From positions 62,715,501 through 62,779,500 of the forward strand of contig CP142458.1 in NCBI GenBank assembly GCA_038049695.1: a stretch of 64,000 nt of DNA, in the 5' to 3' direction. Position 1 is the stretch's first letter. Every line of letters starts with the position of its first letter. Position numbers and translations under genes: made by a program. Origin of the DNA: Cinnamomum chago. Its lineage: Eukaryota; Streptophyta; Magnoliopsida; Laurales; Lauraceae. The notes under the pieces were generated by a model. That model was given only the letters and a program-made list of their open reading frames with translations. It did no database searches and was not told the origin of the DNA. Below are positions 44,117-57,184 of the stretch, piece after piece.

Positions 44117-46900
44117 CCATGTGTCCGCAGACTATCCAAGGCAATCCCGATTCTAGGGTTTCTTCCTTCGTCTATTCTCATCCAGCATCGACGGTTCGAT
44201 TTCAGAGTGGGATCTTTTCTCCTTGAAGCAGAAGGTATTCATTCAAATGCCCCTTAGATTACAATCGATTTACAGTTTTTTTTTTATTTTTAAGAGGTTT
44301 GATTCACAGAATTTTTTTCTGTTATTACTGCTCTAGTTCTGTTGGTTACCTTTTATTTTAATTTTTTAGATGCGAATCTGGTTTGGGGTATTTTTGGATT
44401 GGTAGGGCTGAAGGAGAAGCTCTGAGTACCGTATGCAGAAATTTGGAGAGGGAGAGAGCTTCCATTTCAATCAACAACGACAATCCCCAACGACTCCACC
44501 CCACTGTCTGAAAACTAATACAAGAAACTGAACTGATATTTTCAGAGGAATCTTGCATGGATGTTTGATCCACCTGCAAATAAGAGGTACCAACTTATCA
44601 TTTCCCCATCCCAGATTCCATTCAAGCTTAAAAATCACGTAATCCTTGTCCTTTTTTTTTTATTATTACACTCGATTTATTCATCATCTTCTTCTAGTAG
44701 AAAGTTCAGATATTTCTTTCTATTAAATTGGGTGTTGTTGGAGGAGATCTGTTTAAGATCCGGTCCAGTTTGCTTTGGTTTTAGGGTTAGTTTTGATGTA
44801 AGCCCAAATCACAGGAAGTTTGGATCTTTGGGAGCTATGTATGTTTTTTTTTGTTGTGCTTTGCAGTTTGATGTAAGCCCAATTTTTTTAAAGCCAGAGA
44901 AGCAAGAGGCGGGTGTAGGCAGTTGAAATTAGTTGGTGTATACACAAGCTCCTCAACAGGGCTGATCTTTTTGAATGCTTAAATTGTTTTAAGTTGGTCA
45001 CTGAGATAAGGAAGAGGAGGATATGGGGTCATATCTTTCAGTGGGTGGGTTTGGCTACTGCCTATTGAACAAGACATCACCAATCTGATGTTTGAAAGTG
45101 AGCTCTGATAGAGAGATTATGTATTTGTGTTGTTGGGGTTGGCAACTTTCTCTAGGCTGTAGAGTTTTTCTACAGTATTTTTTTTTCCGAAGCAAGAGAC
45201 TGGTTGCAAGTTAGTGGATCCTACTCACCAACAAAAATAAGGTTTCATCCTTATTTAATTATTTAATTTTTGATAGATAGCTAATGAACAAATCCCTTTG
45301 TTTGGAAATGGACACCCATTACTCAATTACGCATAAGGTCTGATGAATGTTTATGTAGGGAGTATAGAGACTAAGCAAGTGTTGTATTTATGGAGGTGAC
45401 AAACTATCATATCACAATCTTCTTCTAACTTTTTTGAAAAGCATATTGAAGATTATGTTGATTGATCTAGTGTATTATTTATTGTCGTGAATCCTTTTGC
45501 TGATTTAGATTAATCAGATTTTATCATGATTGTCATTTACCAACTGTTGTAAATCAAAGTTTAAAGCTAGCGCCAAGAATTTTAAAGTCTCCAGCACATG
45601 ATGAAAAAGGAAGTCATTTACAAAGGATATGTCATTTTATATCTCTGTCATTTTCAACATGTATGGCCCAAGGTGTTTACGGAATTGTGACAGGATAAGA
45701 TCCTTGACAGGTTTGGTTATCTTCTCATCTATTCATTGTAGCCTATAAATAGATGTAATTCTCTTGATTCAATATCCACTTTCTCAATAATATTTTACGC
45801 ATTATCAATGGTTCAAATCACTAGGTGATGGGTCTTTAATCTAGGGCTTGGGGTTCCTCACAAAAGTGTACACTTGTTTAGCCTAAGGACTCTACACCTT
45901 ATTTTTTAAGTTTATTTTGTTGTTGTTGCTGTGGTGTGCTGGGGCCATGCGGTCATCTCTGTTGTACAGCTGCTGAGCTCTTTTGTTTAGTAGAGATCAG
46001 AAGTGTCGTGCTCTGCCTGGGGTGCTCTTGTTTCTTTTCTCATCTATAGCAGCCCAGTGCTCAATTCCCTTTTCCTCCTCTTTGTTGTTTTCTGCTGCTT
46101 CCTTGCTGTTTCCAGCAGCTTTGTTTCCAGCTTTGTATCAGTTCTAACCAAAACTCATAAACACTTGAACAGGTCATGTTTGGATCAGTTCCACAAACGT
46201 TGTTCAACCTGCCAATCCAAACTGAAAATTACCCAACTTAGTCCTTTTTGCTTTGACCAGTCAACCAACTTGAACCAGATCCAAAATTTTCAGGGATCAA
46301 CTATGTATTTCCAATCCGATTAATAAATGGGTCGGGTGTGAACGAGCCTGACCTGATCTATTGCGCATCTCAGATCCTGGTTGTGTCTAAGCCCTGGCCA
46401 TGGAAACCATTTTCTGCACTTGGTTGATGAACTATCTGTAGATGGTTGTTCTTTCTCGCACTAACAACTTGCAAGGATGGCAGCTTTGATATATTCATAG
46501 GAAATAGAGTAGTAATATGAGAGGCTTTGGGGCTTGGAAAATGTTTGAATGCACAATAATCTCAGAGAAACCATTGGTCAGGTTTATATTTATGCATCTA
46601 TTCTGTTTTATGAATCAAAGGAAAACAAACACCTCTGCATCTCAATAGTGTATTTTTTTTTGTTGTTTTGAAAATGAATCTTTATTTATTTTTATTTTTT
46701 TGGGTAGAATCGGCATCTCATTAGTTGGGGTCCATTTGGATCTTCATATAGCAAGTGAAGCTAACCTGGTTTGTGCATAAACCAGCATTAATGCGTTTGG
46801 ATGACCTGAATTACCTAGGAGGATCTCCCCCTGACACAGAGACTTCATATACGAAAATGCATATCACAATTGGAAGATTTTTTCTTGCAAACGTCTACAA
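44117..46900 (+). other. Unassigned filler of Pack-CACTA 2, left part
   Basis: I recognise no gene here. An exon-like stretch near 44546-44585 (acceptor TTTTCAG, then RNLAWMFDPPANKR) has no family I can name. The rest is AT-rich intron-like sequence with T runs. Confidence 0.4.
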
Positions 46901-46929
46901 GAGATGTCATGTTTGAAAACGCATATCCA

Positions 46930-47421
46930 CTCTTAATGTAGGGGTACGTAGCATGCATTGATAGGGCAGGATGGAGTTTCCTTTATGTTGTCCCATGCAA
47001 ATGTTTATAGGAGAAAAACTTGTCCTGTGCGAAAACACATGTTCACTCCTTTTTTTTAGAGCTGCCTGGAGCATTCTCTGCTCAGCCAGGTTGCCTCTCT
47101 GTTTTGCCTTTGTTGTTGTCATCCTGGAATGGAGTTTCTTTTATGCAGCTGCTATCTAGTTCTGGCGAAGTTGGTTGCTGTGATTGGAGATATCTTTAAG
47201 TTCCCCTGCAGTTTTCCTTCTCCCTTTCCTTTGGTTTGCTGCTCTGCTCCTTTGTTCCTGCTGCAGCTGCATGGAGCTTTCTCTGTATTAGCATGGAGCT
47301 TTTTTTGTTTTGTTTATTTACTTTTGGTTGTATTTTTTCTTCTCCTTTCTCTTTGGGGCTTTGCCCTTCTTTTCTCTTCTCAATACAAATTTACCAATTA
47401 GCAAAAAAAAAAAAAAAAAAC
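46930..47421 (+). repeat. LINE-like 3' end with poly(A) tail inside Pack-CACTA 2
   Basis: A CTTTGCCCTTC, CTCAATACAAATTTACCAA, TTAGC stretch is followed by 19 A residues (47402-47420). The end resembles the tail of the LINE at 33.5-35.7 kb (TTCAATTTGCAACTTAGC then A-rich). The 5' limit is a guess. Confidence 0.45.
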
Positions 47422-47471
47422 TTTGATTCCTAGCTAATTCAGCCACACTACTGAAAGGGAAAAAAGAAAAT

Positions 47472-47555
47472 CAATATAAAAGGCTCTCTCTCTCTCTAAT
47501 ATTTTAATGTTCCCTTGTGGCCTTTTCTTCTTTGTTGTTAAACCTATTACCATGG
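47472..47555 (+). repeat. Direct repeat copy A (partner 50568-50655)
   Basis: About 84 bases, from CAATATAAAAGGCTCTCTCT through TGTTCCCTTGTGGCC to CTATTACCATGG, are nearly identical at 50568-50655. The only clear difference is the length of the CT run. Confidence 0.95.
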
Positions 47556-49460
47556 GATTATTTTTCGAGTGGGCACTGTGATATACAAGTTTCCTGGGCA
47601 ATAGGCATTGAAAGTTGAAATCCTGACATTTTTTATCCCATTATTTTTTTTTTTTTGGTTCTGTTTGGATGTAAGAGAAGTTAAACATCAGCTGAATCTT
47701 TGAGTGGTAGGACAAGTCTGAAACATCAGTTGAAAATTTGAGAAGACGTCAATCAACTCTTGCCAAAATGGCAAAAGTTGAATTTTCTCATACGGGTGTC
47801 CACGAGCAACTATTTTCAAAAGTTGCAGGGACTAGGGACTCATCTTTCTCCAAGTTAAAGGATTTAAAAAGTGGTTATCAAAAAAAGGATTTAAAAAGTG
47901 GCTTTAGATTTGAGAGAACCTGAGGTTTCTCCTTTTTTATGCACCTGCTAGAATCTATATTAAGGGCAGACATGTACTGGGGTCTCCAATTAATTCAGCA
48001 AACTTGCCTTCTTTTTAATTATTATAATGGGATGGCGATTAATTCAGCAAACATGCACTTACACAATGCTTCCTTTGATATATATATATATATATATTTT
48101 TTTTTTATGGTAAATAATGCTCCCTTCGATTGATATATTGAATCAGACCATTCCTGTATGTGTATCATATGTTATCCCTACCAAACCAAAGAATCCTACT
48201 GTTATGAATTTATATCCTTGGTGTACCCTTATCTGCACTTGCTTTGGTTTGCAATTTGTATATGAAGGCACCTTTTAACCCAGTGAAGGCGAGGTTCTTA
48301 AGCAATTGCTAATTGATATTTAATAGAACTCAATGTGCTAGCAACAATTTTTTTGTGTTTTATTCTTGCCCATGTTTGAATAGGTAGCAACTCGATATTT
48401 TCTTAACCATCTATTGAATATCTTGCTTGCTCTTGCTTTTCTTATCACTGGACCTAATTTTACTCAGTTCTATCCTTTCTGCTTGTTTAAAGATTTTAAA
48501 GTGTATATTTCAATGCCCAAGTATATATTATGAGTATGTAATCTGACCTGAGGTTTTGCACCTTAACCTTAGTGCACCTAATTTGCACTGTTGTAACTTA
48601 GGCCAGCTGTTGTTGATTCAGACCATTACCCTGATTGGCCCAAAACGAGTCTTACTATCCGTTATACAAAATTCTATATATATTCTTTCCATTGATTTTG
48701 GATGTTTGCTGTGTTTCCTTTTTTCTGAGGCTGTCAGTGAACGGGTTGTGTTTGAGATGGGTGAAAGTTGTAGCTCATCACTGCTTGCTAACCAGGTCAA
48801 TATTCTGGATCACCAAAACACGGGCACATCTACAAATGCAAACCTCAAGGATGTCGTCTTTCATTTTTTATGAGGGTACCAATACATCATGTGCCTCACC
48901 ATATCCATTGAATAAACAAAACATGGCCCCCACATGTACAAATAAGAAGCTGTAGGATATTATACAAAACCCACCTCAAGTCTCAAGTAGTTCCTCTTTG
49001 TCAACATCATAGCTCATTTATGTTTATGGTTTTCTTGCTTCTCTACTTAGAAGCTTTCTCAGAATTCATGTTTGAGTCGTGGCAAGTTTTATGCTGGCTG
49101 GCACCTACTTAACACAACCCTCATCTCTTTACCTGAGCTTGGGGACCAGTAAAAGCTGGCGGAGTTTTGCTTCTCTACTTGACTTGCGCATGGTTGTTCT
49201 GATAAACATACAATAAACTCATGTTTAGTAATTTAATTTATCAAACATTATGATCAATTGCCATGCATGCACTATGTTCCAGTTTGATGAATCACTTGGT
49301 AGGAAATGCTTTTGCTTTTTATTCAAGTTCCGAGTCTTATGCCACTTTTTTTTTTTTTTTTTTTTAATTTTCTCTTTCTTTCTCAAGCCTACAATTTAGA
49401 AAACTAGTGGTTTATTCTTTCCATTTCTCCTTTAAGTAACTATTATGTGGATATTTCCAG

Positions 49461-49970
49461 GCTGCAGAGATACTTGCCAAGGAAGGAATCAGTGCCGAGG
49501 TGAAAATCAGAAATCCCAAACTTCTAATGTTGTTGCAGAATGAAATCAGAGTGCATGAAATTCCTGCTCCACCTCTAAACATAATCAATGTTGTTGATGC
49601 AGGTTATAAATCTTCGTTCGATTAGGCCTCTTGACAGAGATGCTATTAATGCTTCTGTCAGGAAAACCAACAGATTAGTGACACTTGAAGAAGGATTTCC
49701 GCAACATGGTGTTGGTGCTGAAATCTGGTTTGCTTCTTCTACCATATTGACCAAACACTTCGCTTTTATTTAGTTTTTCTTTGGATGGGCATTTTTCATC
49801 TTCATTCAAAGAAAAGAAATGATCATTTTTCATCATTAAGTGTCTCTTTGAACAGTATGTCTGTTATTGAGGAGAGCTTTAAGTATCTTGATGCACCAGT
49901 TGAGAGGATTGCTGGAGCAGATGTACCCATGCCTTACGCAGCAAATCTTGAGAGGATGGCTGTTCCCCAG
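49461..49970 (+). pseudogene. Captured fragment: pyruvate dehydrogenase E1 beta subunit, three exons
   Basis: Exons 49461-49499, 49603-49727 and 49856-49970 are each bounded by AG and GT. Joined, they read [50 protein letters not shown] and a stretch including [29 protein letters not shown]. This is the C-terminal transketolase-like domain of mitochondrial PDH E1-beta, which makes acetyl-CoA as part of the PDH complex. The frame is open across all three exons and the phases agree. The N-terminal thiamine-PP-binding half, the targeting peptide and the last residues are missing, so it is a fragment. Confidence 0.88.
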
Positions 49971-50567
49971 GTTTGTTGTCCTTGGTTCTTTGGCCTGCTG
50001 CTGCTTATGTTCTCTGGCATTCTCATACAGTTGCGACAATACTGTGAATTTCTTCTTTGGAAAGAATAGGGTCATGTGTGACATCAAACTTATGAGTCCT
50101 ATAAGCCATTTGATCACATGTGATGCCAAGAATTTGGCACTTCCAGTTGTTGATCTGCTTGGTGTCTTTAAGGATAAGGACAGACTAAATGTTTTCCCCA
50201 GTAGAAGATTCTAATGCTCAATCCTTGGCCTTTTCCTCTCCCCTTTGCTCCTCTATTCCCCAAGCTGTCTACTTAAAGTCTGATGTAGGAGATTTCTTTC
50301 CTTTTTTATTTTTGGGGGGAAAGGTAGCTGAAATTTATTCAAAGATGGAAAATAATAAGACAAGGGTATCGCTTGGATTATCACAATGCCAGAACCAGCC
50401 TCACCAACCACTAATGGGAAAAATATTAAATTGCCCAACTGTATCGATAAAGGAAACTGCTGCACTACCTTTTTGGCAAGTTACCATCTCTCCTTACCGC
50501 ACTAATGAGCCAACATCAAAATGCCGTCCTGAAGTGCAACCTGTGCTGTGTGTTCTAGTTGTGTTAC

Positions 50568-50655
50568 CAATATAAAAGGCTCTCTCTCTCTCTCTCTAAT
50601 ATTTTAATGTTCCCTTGTGGCCTTTTCTTCTTTGTTGTTAAACCTATTACCATGG
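50568..50655 (+). repeat. Direct repeat copy B (partner 47472-47555)
   Basis: This is the second copy of the TATAAAAGGCTCTCTC...ACCATGG segment. The two copies bracket about 3.0 kb that includes the PDH E1-beta piece. Confidence 0.95.
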
Positions 50656-50807
50656 TGAAATTATGTAATGCTAGTAATGCGATACTGTTTTATATTTTGC
50701 AACTTTAACATGAGTAAACTGCTGACATGTTATCCACTATGTGCAGCTTAAATTCCCATTTTTGGGTTGGCTTCTTCAATTCTAATTTTTTTTTCTCTTA
50801 TGTTCAG

Positions 50808-51558
50808 GTTTGTTTGCATTCTCTGAAAGGCAAGGTGGTCTTATCAAAGAAGCAAAGATGGATGATGATGATGATCACATACCAATTTCCCAGAGAGTGA
50901 AAAAATCGGTTTCATCAGACAATCGATCCTTATCAAAGAAACCAACAAAGGTTGTCACCTCCTAATTGAAGAAAACAAACAAGAAATCAAAAAAGATTAT
51001 AAAAGCTTCTAAATACTCAAAGTCGTTGAAGGTGCCACCTGGCTCCGGTGGAGGGCAGAAGTGGACTACATTGGAGCACAATGGTGTCATTTTCCCTCCT
51101 CCATACAAACCTCACGGGATTAAGATGCTATACAATGGACATCCAGTTGATTTAACTCCAGAACAAGAAGAGGTGATGCTGAATATCTTTTATGATCTTG
51201 TACCATTTTCACTATTTCTTTTCATTTCTTGTCATGTGATTCTTGTTGCTTCCACTTGTCACATTGCATGTGGCCCGTTGCCCTTGATAAATACATTTTA
51301 TTCTTTACATGCAGCTTTGATTTACTATTTTTTTTGTATCTGCTGAAAGTATTAGTTCTGCAGGTAGCTACAATGTTTGCAGTGATGAAAGAAACGGAAT
51401 ATGCAACAAAGCAGAAATTTATTGACAACTTCATGAATGACTGGAAAGTGCTACTTGGCCGAAACCATGTGATTAAGAAATTTGAGCTTTGTGATTTTAC
51501 CCCAATCTATGAGTGGCATGAGAGGGAGAAGGAATAGAAAAAGCAAATGAGCACCGAG
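50808..51558 (+). pseudogene. TOP1: Captured fragment: DNA topoisomerase I, two exons
   Basis: Exon 50808-51172 includes MDDDDDHIPISQRVKKS, a Lys-rich stretch, then [20 protein letters not shown] and [13 protein letters not shown]. Exon 51364-51558 reads VATMFAVMKETEYATKQKF, MNDWKVLLGR and FTPIYEWHEREKE. This is the junction of the acidic/basic N-terminal region and the start of the core domain of eukaryotic type IB topoisomerase. TAA at 50963-50965 and a TAG after REKE (where Lys is usual) break the frame. The catalytic Tyr domain is absent. Confidence 0.88.
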
Positions 51559-52642
51559 GTAAATCAAGGTTTCCTTTAATTGATTTTAGATTAGAGTAAA
51601 ACAGGGAGCTGTACAGTGTAAATTGATACATATGGAACTGGTGTATGTGAACAATGAACATTAGTTTAATGATATTGACTTGTTTTATGTTTTTGGCTGT
51701 GTGAATTTTCTTTGAAAAAATTCAGTATTTTCTCGATTGGGTTCTCTCTTAGGAGAAGTTTTATACCCGTACCGAGGGATCTAATTTTCCTCAGAAGGTC
51801 AGGAAATGACTTCAGAAGCGCCTTCTTGAACTCGATTGCAATAATTTGTAGAAATCGTGTGTGATCCTCACTAATCAAAGATGGCTTGCAGTGGACAAAT
51901 TCTGACTGGAATTTGGAATTCCCAACTGCCCAAGTTCTTGTCAGAAACTCTTGCAGTCTATCTGACTGGAATTTGTGTTTGATGTCACATTATCAAACGA
52001 AGGTGAGAGAAGCGTAGTTATGGTGTGAGAGGATGAAGAAATGTTTGGTGGTTGTTTAACAGGAAGGAAGCTGTTCAGTTCATTGGATTTCTGATGGTGC
52101 TGATGGGACGCTTTGATGTCCCTCTTCATTTGTGGGAAAACAACACCTTTCATTAGGTGGTTGGTTTGATTGGAGAAGTGGTCATTACCAGGGGAATTCA
52201 GAATGATGATGTTTGTGCATGTGGAAAGGTTTCTAGGATTTTGAATTTTCTTTTCTTTATTTCTGACCTGGTTCTTCTTTTGAACTTTTTAATCATAATG
52301 TTGTGTAATTTATGTCCTGTGTAAAGGTTTACAGTGGTTTGAATGTTAGTTTTTTCATGAACGCTGTTTGAAATTTTTTTTTATGCAATGTTGAAATTCT
52401 GTATATGATGAATTATTGGGCTTTGGGGTTTTTTTTTTTTTTTAGTTTAGATAGGAAGGCATTGCAGCTTCCTGTAAAGTTTGGGACATTGTTACTGGAT
52501 TTGGAATTTGATGGTGTTCATTTTACTTGTGAAGATAATGCCTTTTTCCTTTGCTTCTTTCTTTCCCCTGTAGTTGTTGTTATTGTGTTTACTAAAGTTT
52601 TTCTTTCTTTAGACTTATGATTTGGTGTGGTAATTAATGTAG
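51559..52642 (+). other. Unassigned filler between TOP1 and MAP65 pieces
   Basis: No gene is recognised. TTTATTTCTGACC- and TTTTTTTT-rich intron-like sequence dominates. Confidence 0.4.
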
Positions 52643-53965
52643 AAAAATATGGGATGAAATTGGAGAGAGTGACAATGAAAGAGACAAGATGCTACTGCAA
52701 TTGGAACAAGAATGCCTTGATGTGTACAGAAGGAAGGTAGACCATGCTAGCAAGTACAAGGCCGAATTGCATCAGTTGTTGGCTGATGCTGAAGCTGAAG
52801 CTGCCAATTTAGTGGCTGCCCTTGGTGAACGTGCATTGAATGCTTGGGTGTGTTTCTTGATTTCTGTTACTTTCATGTTGTTCCGGAAATATTCTAGCAC
52901 AGATTGAAATAGCTCTGTGCTTTTTTATGCCATAATATTGTACAGTCTACAGATAATACCCATATGACTCATATTAGTCATCTGGCGCACCTCAGTGTGG
53001 AGAGACGACATGGCATGAATCTGCCATCAAAATCAAATATAGCTAGTCATTTGATTTTACCATGCAGATCATAAAAAGAACTAGATACAGAGGAGCTCCA
53101 GCATTGGGAAGATTGGGACATGTGAAGATGATTTTGTTTCCATTGTTGAATCCCCATGGGAACAAATGAATGACATAGTACACCAAAGAGATGGACCCAC
53201 CTGTACAAAATGCTGACTGAATTAAAATGTGGTTATATTTCCCTACTATTTCTCTTACTTCGTATTTTCCCCCTAATTTTGGGTTGCTTGTGTTGTCAGA
53301 GAAGCCAAAGGGCACACTGAAGGAGGTGATATCCATAATAAAACCAGTTTCCATTGTTGAATCCCCATAGGAATGAATGAATGACATAGTACACCAAACT
53401 CCAAAGAGATAATACTGACTGAATTAAACTGTGGTTATATTTCCGCAGTATTTCCCTTACTTATCCTTATCTCCCCCCCTAATTTTGGGTTACTCGTGTA
53501 GTCAGAGAAGCCAAAGGGCACACTCAAGGAGCTGATATCCATAATAAAACCAGTTTCCATTGTTGAATCCCCACAGGAAAAAATGAATGACATAGTACAC
53601 CAAAGAGATGGACCCACCTGTACAAAATACTATCTGAATTAAAATGTGGTTATATTTCTGTAGTATTTTTCTTCTCCTTATTTTTCCCTAATTTTGGTTT
53701 ACTTGTGCAGTCAGAGAAGCCAAAGGGCACACTCAAGGAGCAAATATCCATAATAAAACCAGTTTTGGAAGACTTGAGGCGGAGAAGGGAAGAAAGGGTA
53801 AAGGAATTTTCTGATGTTCAGTCACATATTGTCTGGATATGTGCAGAAATTGCTGGTAATGCCCAACTCAGCAACACGACAGACTCCCAGGTAGATGAGC
53901 GAGACTTAACAGTTAAGAAGCTTGGAGAGCTGAAATCACACCTCCAGGAGCTTTTGAAAGAGAAG
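52643..53965 (+). pseudogene. Captured fragment: microtubule-associated protein MAP65, two exons
   Basis: The first exon (52643-52847) reads IWDEIGES, ERDKMLLQLEQECLDVYRRK, VDHASKYKAEL and ALGER. The second (53711-53965) reads EKPKGTLKEQISIIKPVLED, RREERVKEFSDVQSHI and DERDLTVKKLGELKSHLQEL. Both belong to the N-terminal coiled-coil of the plant MAP65/PRC1 microtubule cross-linkers. Each frame is open. The C-terminal microtubule-binding part is missing. The intron between them contains three extra partial copies of the start of the second exon (53137-53762). Confidence 0.87.
53137..53762 (+). repeat. Three tandem units of 206-211 bp containing the MAP65 exon start
   Basis: Each unit runs from TTTCCATTGTTGAATCCCC through AATGAATGACATAGTACACC and TGTGGTTATATTTC to TCAGAGAAGCCAAAGGGCAC, ATCCATAATAAAACCAG. 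Units start at 53137, 53348 and 53554; the true exon follows at 53711. Every copy repeats the acceptor and the first 20 codons of the exon with small changes. Confidence 0.92.
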
Positions 53966-55308
53966 GTTTACTCTCTCTCTGTCTCTGGTGCCTTTTGCTT
54001 TAGACTTACCAATATAGGACTTCAATTTGGTCATCCTCAGGCTGTTGTATGCAAGTTCTGTATTTTTATTATGCATTCCAAGAAAGTACCTGTCGTTTTC
54101 TCTTGAACCCCTTGAATCTCATATGCTTGTTGCCATTGCTTGTTTACATGCTCTTTTACTTTCTACTGGCATAAGATCAATTCAACCAGTAAAAAATTGT
54201 AGTACCAATACATACAAATATACATGCATTATTAACCAAGCATTTTCTGCAAGGGTTTATGAAAGCTTGGAATTACTGCTCAGATGATTGTATAATTTTT
54301 CATTTTTTTTCCTGATTTGTGAAGGGATTTGACATTGGATTTTCTTTTATGTATTCATTTTTTAATGATATTTTTTAAGTATTCATTGCTCTTACCTTTC
54401 ATAGAAATGATAAGATTATTTATAAATGGTTGCTCACAGTTATGTTCAATGTTGAGAGGCCATTATATCATTTCCCATGTTAGAGTTTCCTATGTATTTA
54501 GTCAACATTAACTTCTATATGTAATCAACTATGCACATGATCTTTGGTGCAGTTACTAATGTGAAGCTGGAAGTTAGTTTATTTTTCTCAATTATTACTT
54601 TTAAAAAATTGTTTCTGATCTTTAATGTTGTACTGGCGCGGAGTCCATCCTTTCCTGTAGTAGCGGTATTTGCATAAGATGTGAGCAATGATTATGTATA
54701 GCATATGGCCTCGTGATTTTGTATACCTGTTCTTATCCATTACAATTAGTTATAATTAACTGCAGTTTTATACTAACAAGTCAATAAATTGTAGAAGCCT
54801 TCTCTTTATGTTCCTTCTCTGTTTCTTCCCCATCTTCATTTTCTTGAGGGCTTGGGGCCTTTTTCTTTATCAATTTTTTAGTTTACCCTGATCTCTTGGG
54901 GCTGGACTGTTAGAAACTTTAACTTATGGCCCTGTACCTCATTATTACCTAGTGTTTACCTCGCATGTTGTATTGTTGCGTTGTTGACGACGACGACAAC
55001 ATCAATGTTAGAAATTATAACATTTTGTTTTCTCTGTTTTAAATTTTACTCTTGTGAGTTCATTGCTTGATTAATGCAATTCGATTTAGATTCCCACATA
55101 ATTTTTTTTTAATTTTAATTTTTTCTCATTCTACTCTAGTCTTTCCCAGCAGAAGATTATTGGTTTTCACAGGAAGAGGGTATCTTCATTGAAAATAATG
55201 AAATGAGTTTTCTTGTTTATTAGTTTTTTCATTAGTTGATTTGTTTGGAATAATAATGCACATGAACAAACCAAATATAATGTAAGTAACTTATCTCTTG
55301 GATGGCAG
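53966..55308 (+). other. Unassigned filler between MAP65 and ARIA pieces
   Basis: Intron-like AT-rich sequence without recognised coding content. Confidence 0.45.
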
Positions 55309-55646
55309 TTCCTTCTGTCCGGAGAGCCAAAGGGAGGCAGCTTTGTTGCTTGGGCAATTTGCAGCAGCAGATTCTGATTGCAAGGTTGTTTCACTCTACT
55401 TTTTCCCCTTCCTGCATCAGTGGGCAAACCTATTCCTTGATTATGTTTCTATGATAATATTTTTGTTCCAATGTATTGCTACTGTCTGTTATATATTCAT
55501 GTGTGATTTTCTTTTAATGAGAGGGATTTTTTTTTCAGGTGCACATTGTACAGAGAGGTGCAGTCCATCCTCTGATTGATATGCTTGAATCCCCTGATAT
55601 ACAGATTAAGGAGATGTCGGCTTTTGCACTTGGGCGGTTGGCACAG
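55309..55646 (+). pseudogene. Captured fragment: ARM-repeat protein like ARIA (ABF2 interactor)
   Basis: Exons 55309-55384 (SQREAALLLGQFAAADSDCK) and 55539-55646 (VHIVQRGAVHPLIDML, then ESPDIQIKEMSAFALGRLAQ) are bounded by AG/GT and join in phase. They match one to two armadillo repeats of plant ARM-BTB proteins such as ARIA and ABAP1, where the word VHIVQRGAV is characteristic. The BTB domain and other repeats are absent. An ARIA paralogue cannot be excluded. Confidence 0.78.
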
Positions 55647-57160
55647 GTAATTTTTTCTTTTTTGCCCTGTATTCTATTTAGCTCAAACTGAAGCAACTAT
55701 AAAACTGAATGAATGGACCCATCAAACTTTGCTTGCAAATATGGCAGTGCTTTTGATGTGATAACTGCATGTGTTATGTTCACTGCTGATCTTAAACTCC
55801 AGTAGTGGGAAATATGATGAGTCTTTTTTTATATTTAATATTCTCTAAATGATCACCTGCACCTTTCACTCTAAATAATCACCAGTCCTGCTATGATAGT
55901 GGTGGCTTCTTCTTTGTTCTGCTGTTCCTTCTGCTCTGTTCTGCTGCTCTGTTCAGCTAGGGGGCTTCTTCTGTCCAGCGATTATTGCGCTGCAGCTGGT
56001 CTTAGTTGCTTAAGTATTACCTCTTGGAGTAGAGTTTTTCTTCTCTTTTCTTTTTTGATTTTCCTGTATGAAGATGTACACAATGTAGTGTTCTTTATGT
56101 ACACACTGTAGTGTTGTTTATGGTGGTATGGTAAGGACATACAAGTGCTGGGTCAAACACCCAGCTGTCCCAAGCATTTATTGTATTAATAATAAGGCCG
56201 AGTCATGACTTTTCAGACTTGTATATAGATATAGATATTAAATCACAATTTGGAGTCTGGTTCATTAGGATGAAAACAGAGTTGCCACTCATCCCTTCTA
56301 TATTTTCCCTATTACCTTTCCTGTCTCTTCTCTTTCATTTCATCTGAATCACTTCTAATTTTTTTTTTTTTTCTGTTTGGGCTTCGGTGACTCCACTCAT
56401 AGGGTGACTCAACTCTGGCCAATTTTCAGAACACGGAGCTGACAGACAACAGGTATGACTCCTACCACACAATGAAGACTGAAATAAGAGAAAATGTGGA
56501 AAAACATATGCTTTATTGTTTGTTGTTACTCTCTTCCTTTATGATCAATGATTGACTATAGGATAGTGACAAAATTAGAGTATTCTAGTCCTTTTTAAGT
56601 TACTATTTGGTTTGAAGGGTCAAGATTAAAGCATAGCTATGCTGATTGAGATTGTGTTCCAGATTATCTTTTTACACAAAAACTATCATAATAAATTAGT
56701 TGACAAAAACACATTATCTTTAGATTTGTTTATTCTTGCTTGAGAAAAATCCCAAAGATTCCCAAGTGTGGATGTGTGAATCCACTTGGGCATGTGACTC
56801 AACTTTAGATTTAGGTGTGTTTCCACGTCCTTTTGACTTGTTATTTCTATGCTATTGTCTATTTTGGTTGTCTTGTGAATTCTGTGTAAACAAGGATAGC
56901 AAAAACCCAAGATCTCTAACAACTTGCAGTCCAGGCTGCATCAAACGACTTCTAGCAGTGTAATTAAAAAAGGCAGATCAATCACTGTTTGATCTTCTTG
57001 CTGATTCCAACCAACAGTTTAAACCAATCAACTTCCAGATTTTCTTTGAAAAGCTATTCAACCTCTGCAAAATAGTGTTTGCATGGTTACCTCTAGATGA
57101 GCTCAAAATGATAAAGCCATGACCCTAACTAATCTCCTAGAAGAATCTGCACATGAAATA
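55647..57160 (+). other. Unassigned filler downstream of the ARIA piece
   Basis: A CTGCTCTGTTCTGCTGC-rich stretch (55905-56000) resembles the 46.0-47.3 kb region and may be another retroposon tail. An exon-like scrap at about 56403-56450 (STLANFQNTELTDN, followed by GT) is not identified. Confidence 0.4.
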
Positions 57161-57184
57161 AAGGGACCTGGTATCAGTTGACAT

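Noticed and set aside
43616-44257. Overlapping ORFs near the left end of Pack-CACTA 2
   Set aside because: They are frames through CGTGTTCGTGTT-rich leader-like sequence. Only the short WD40-like stretch at 44036-44116 has recognisable protein content.
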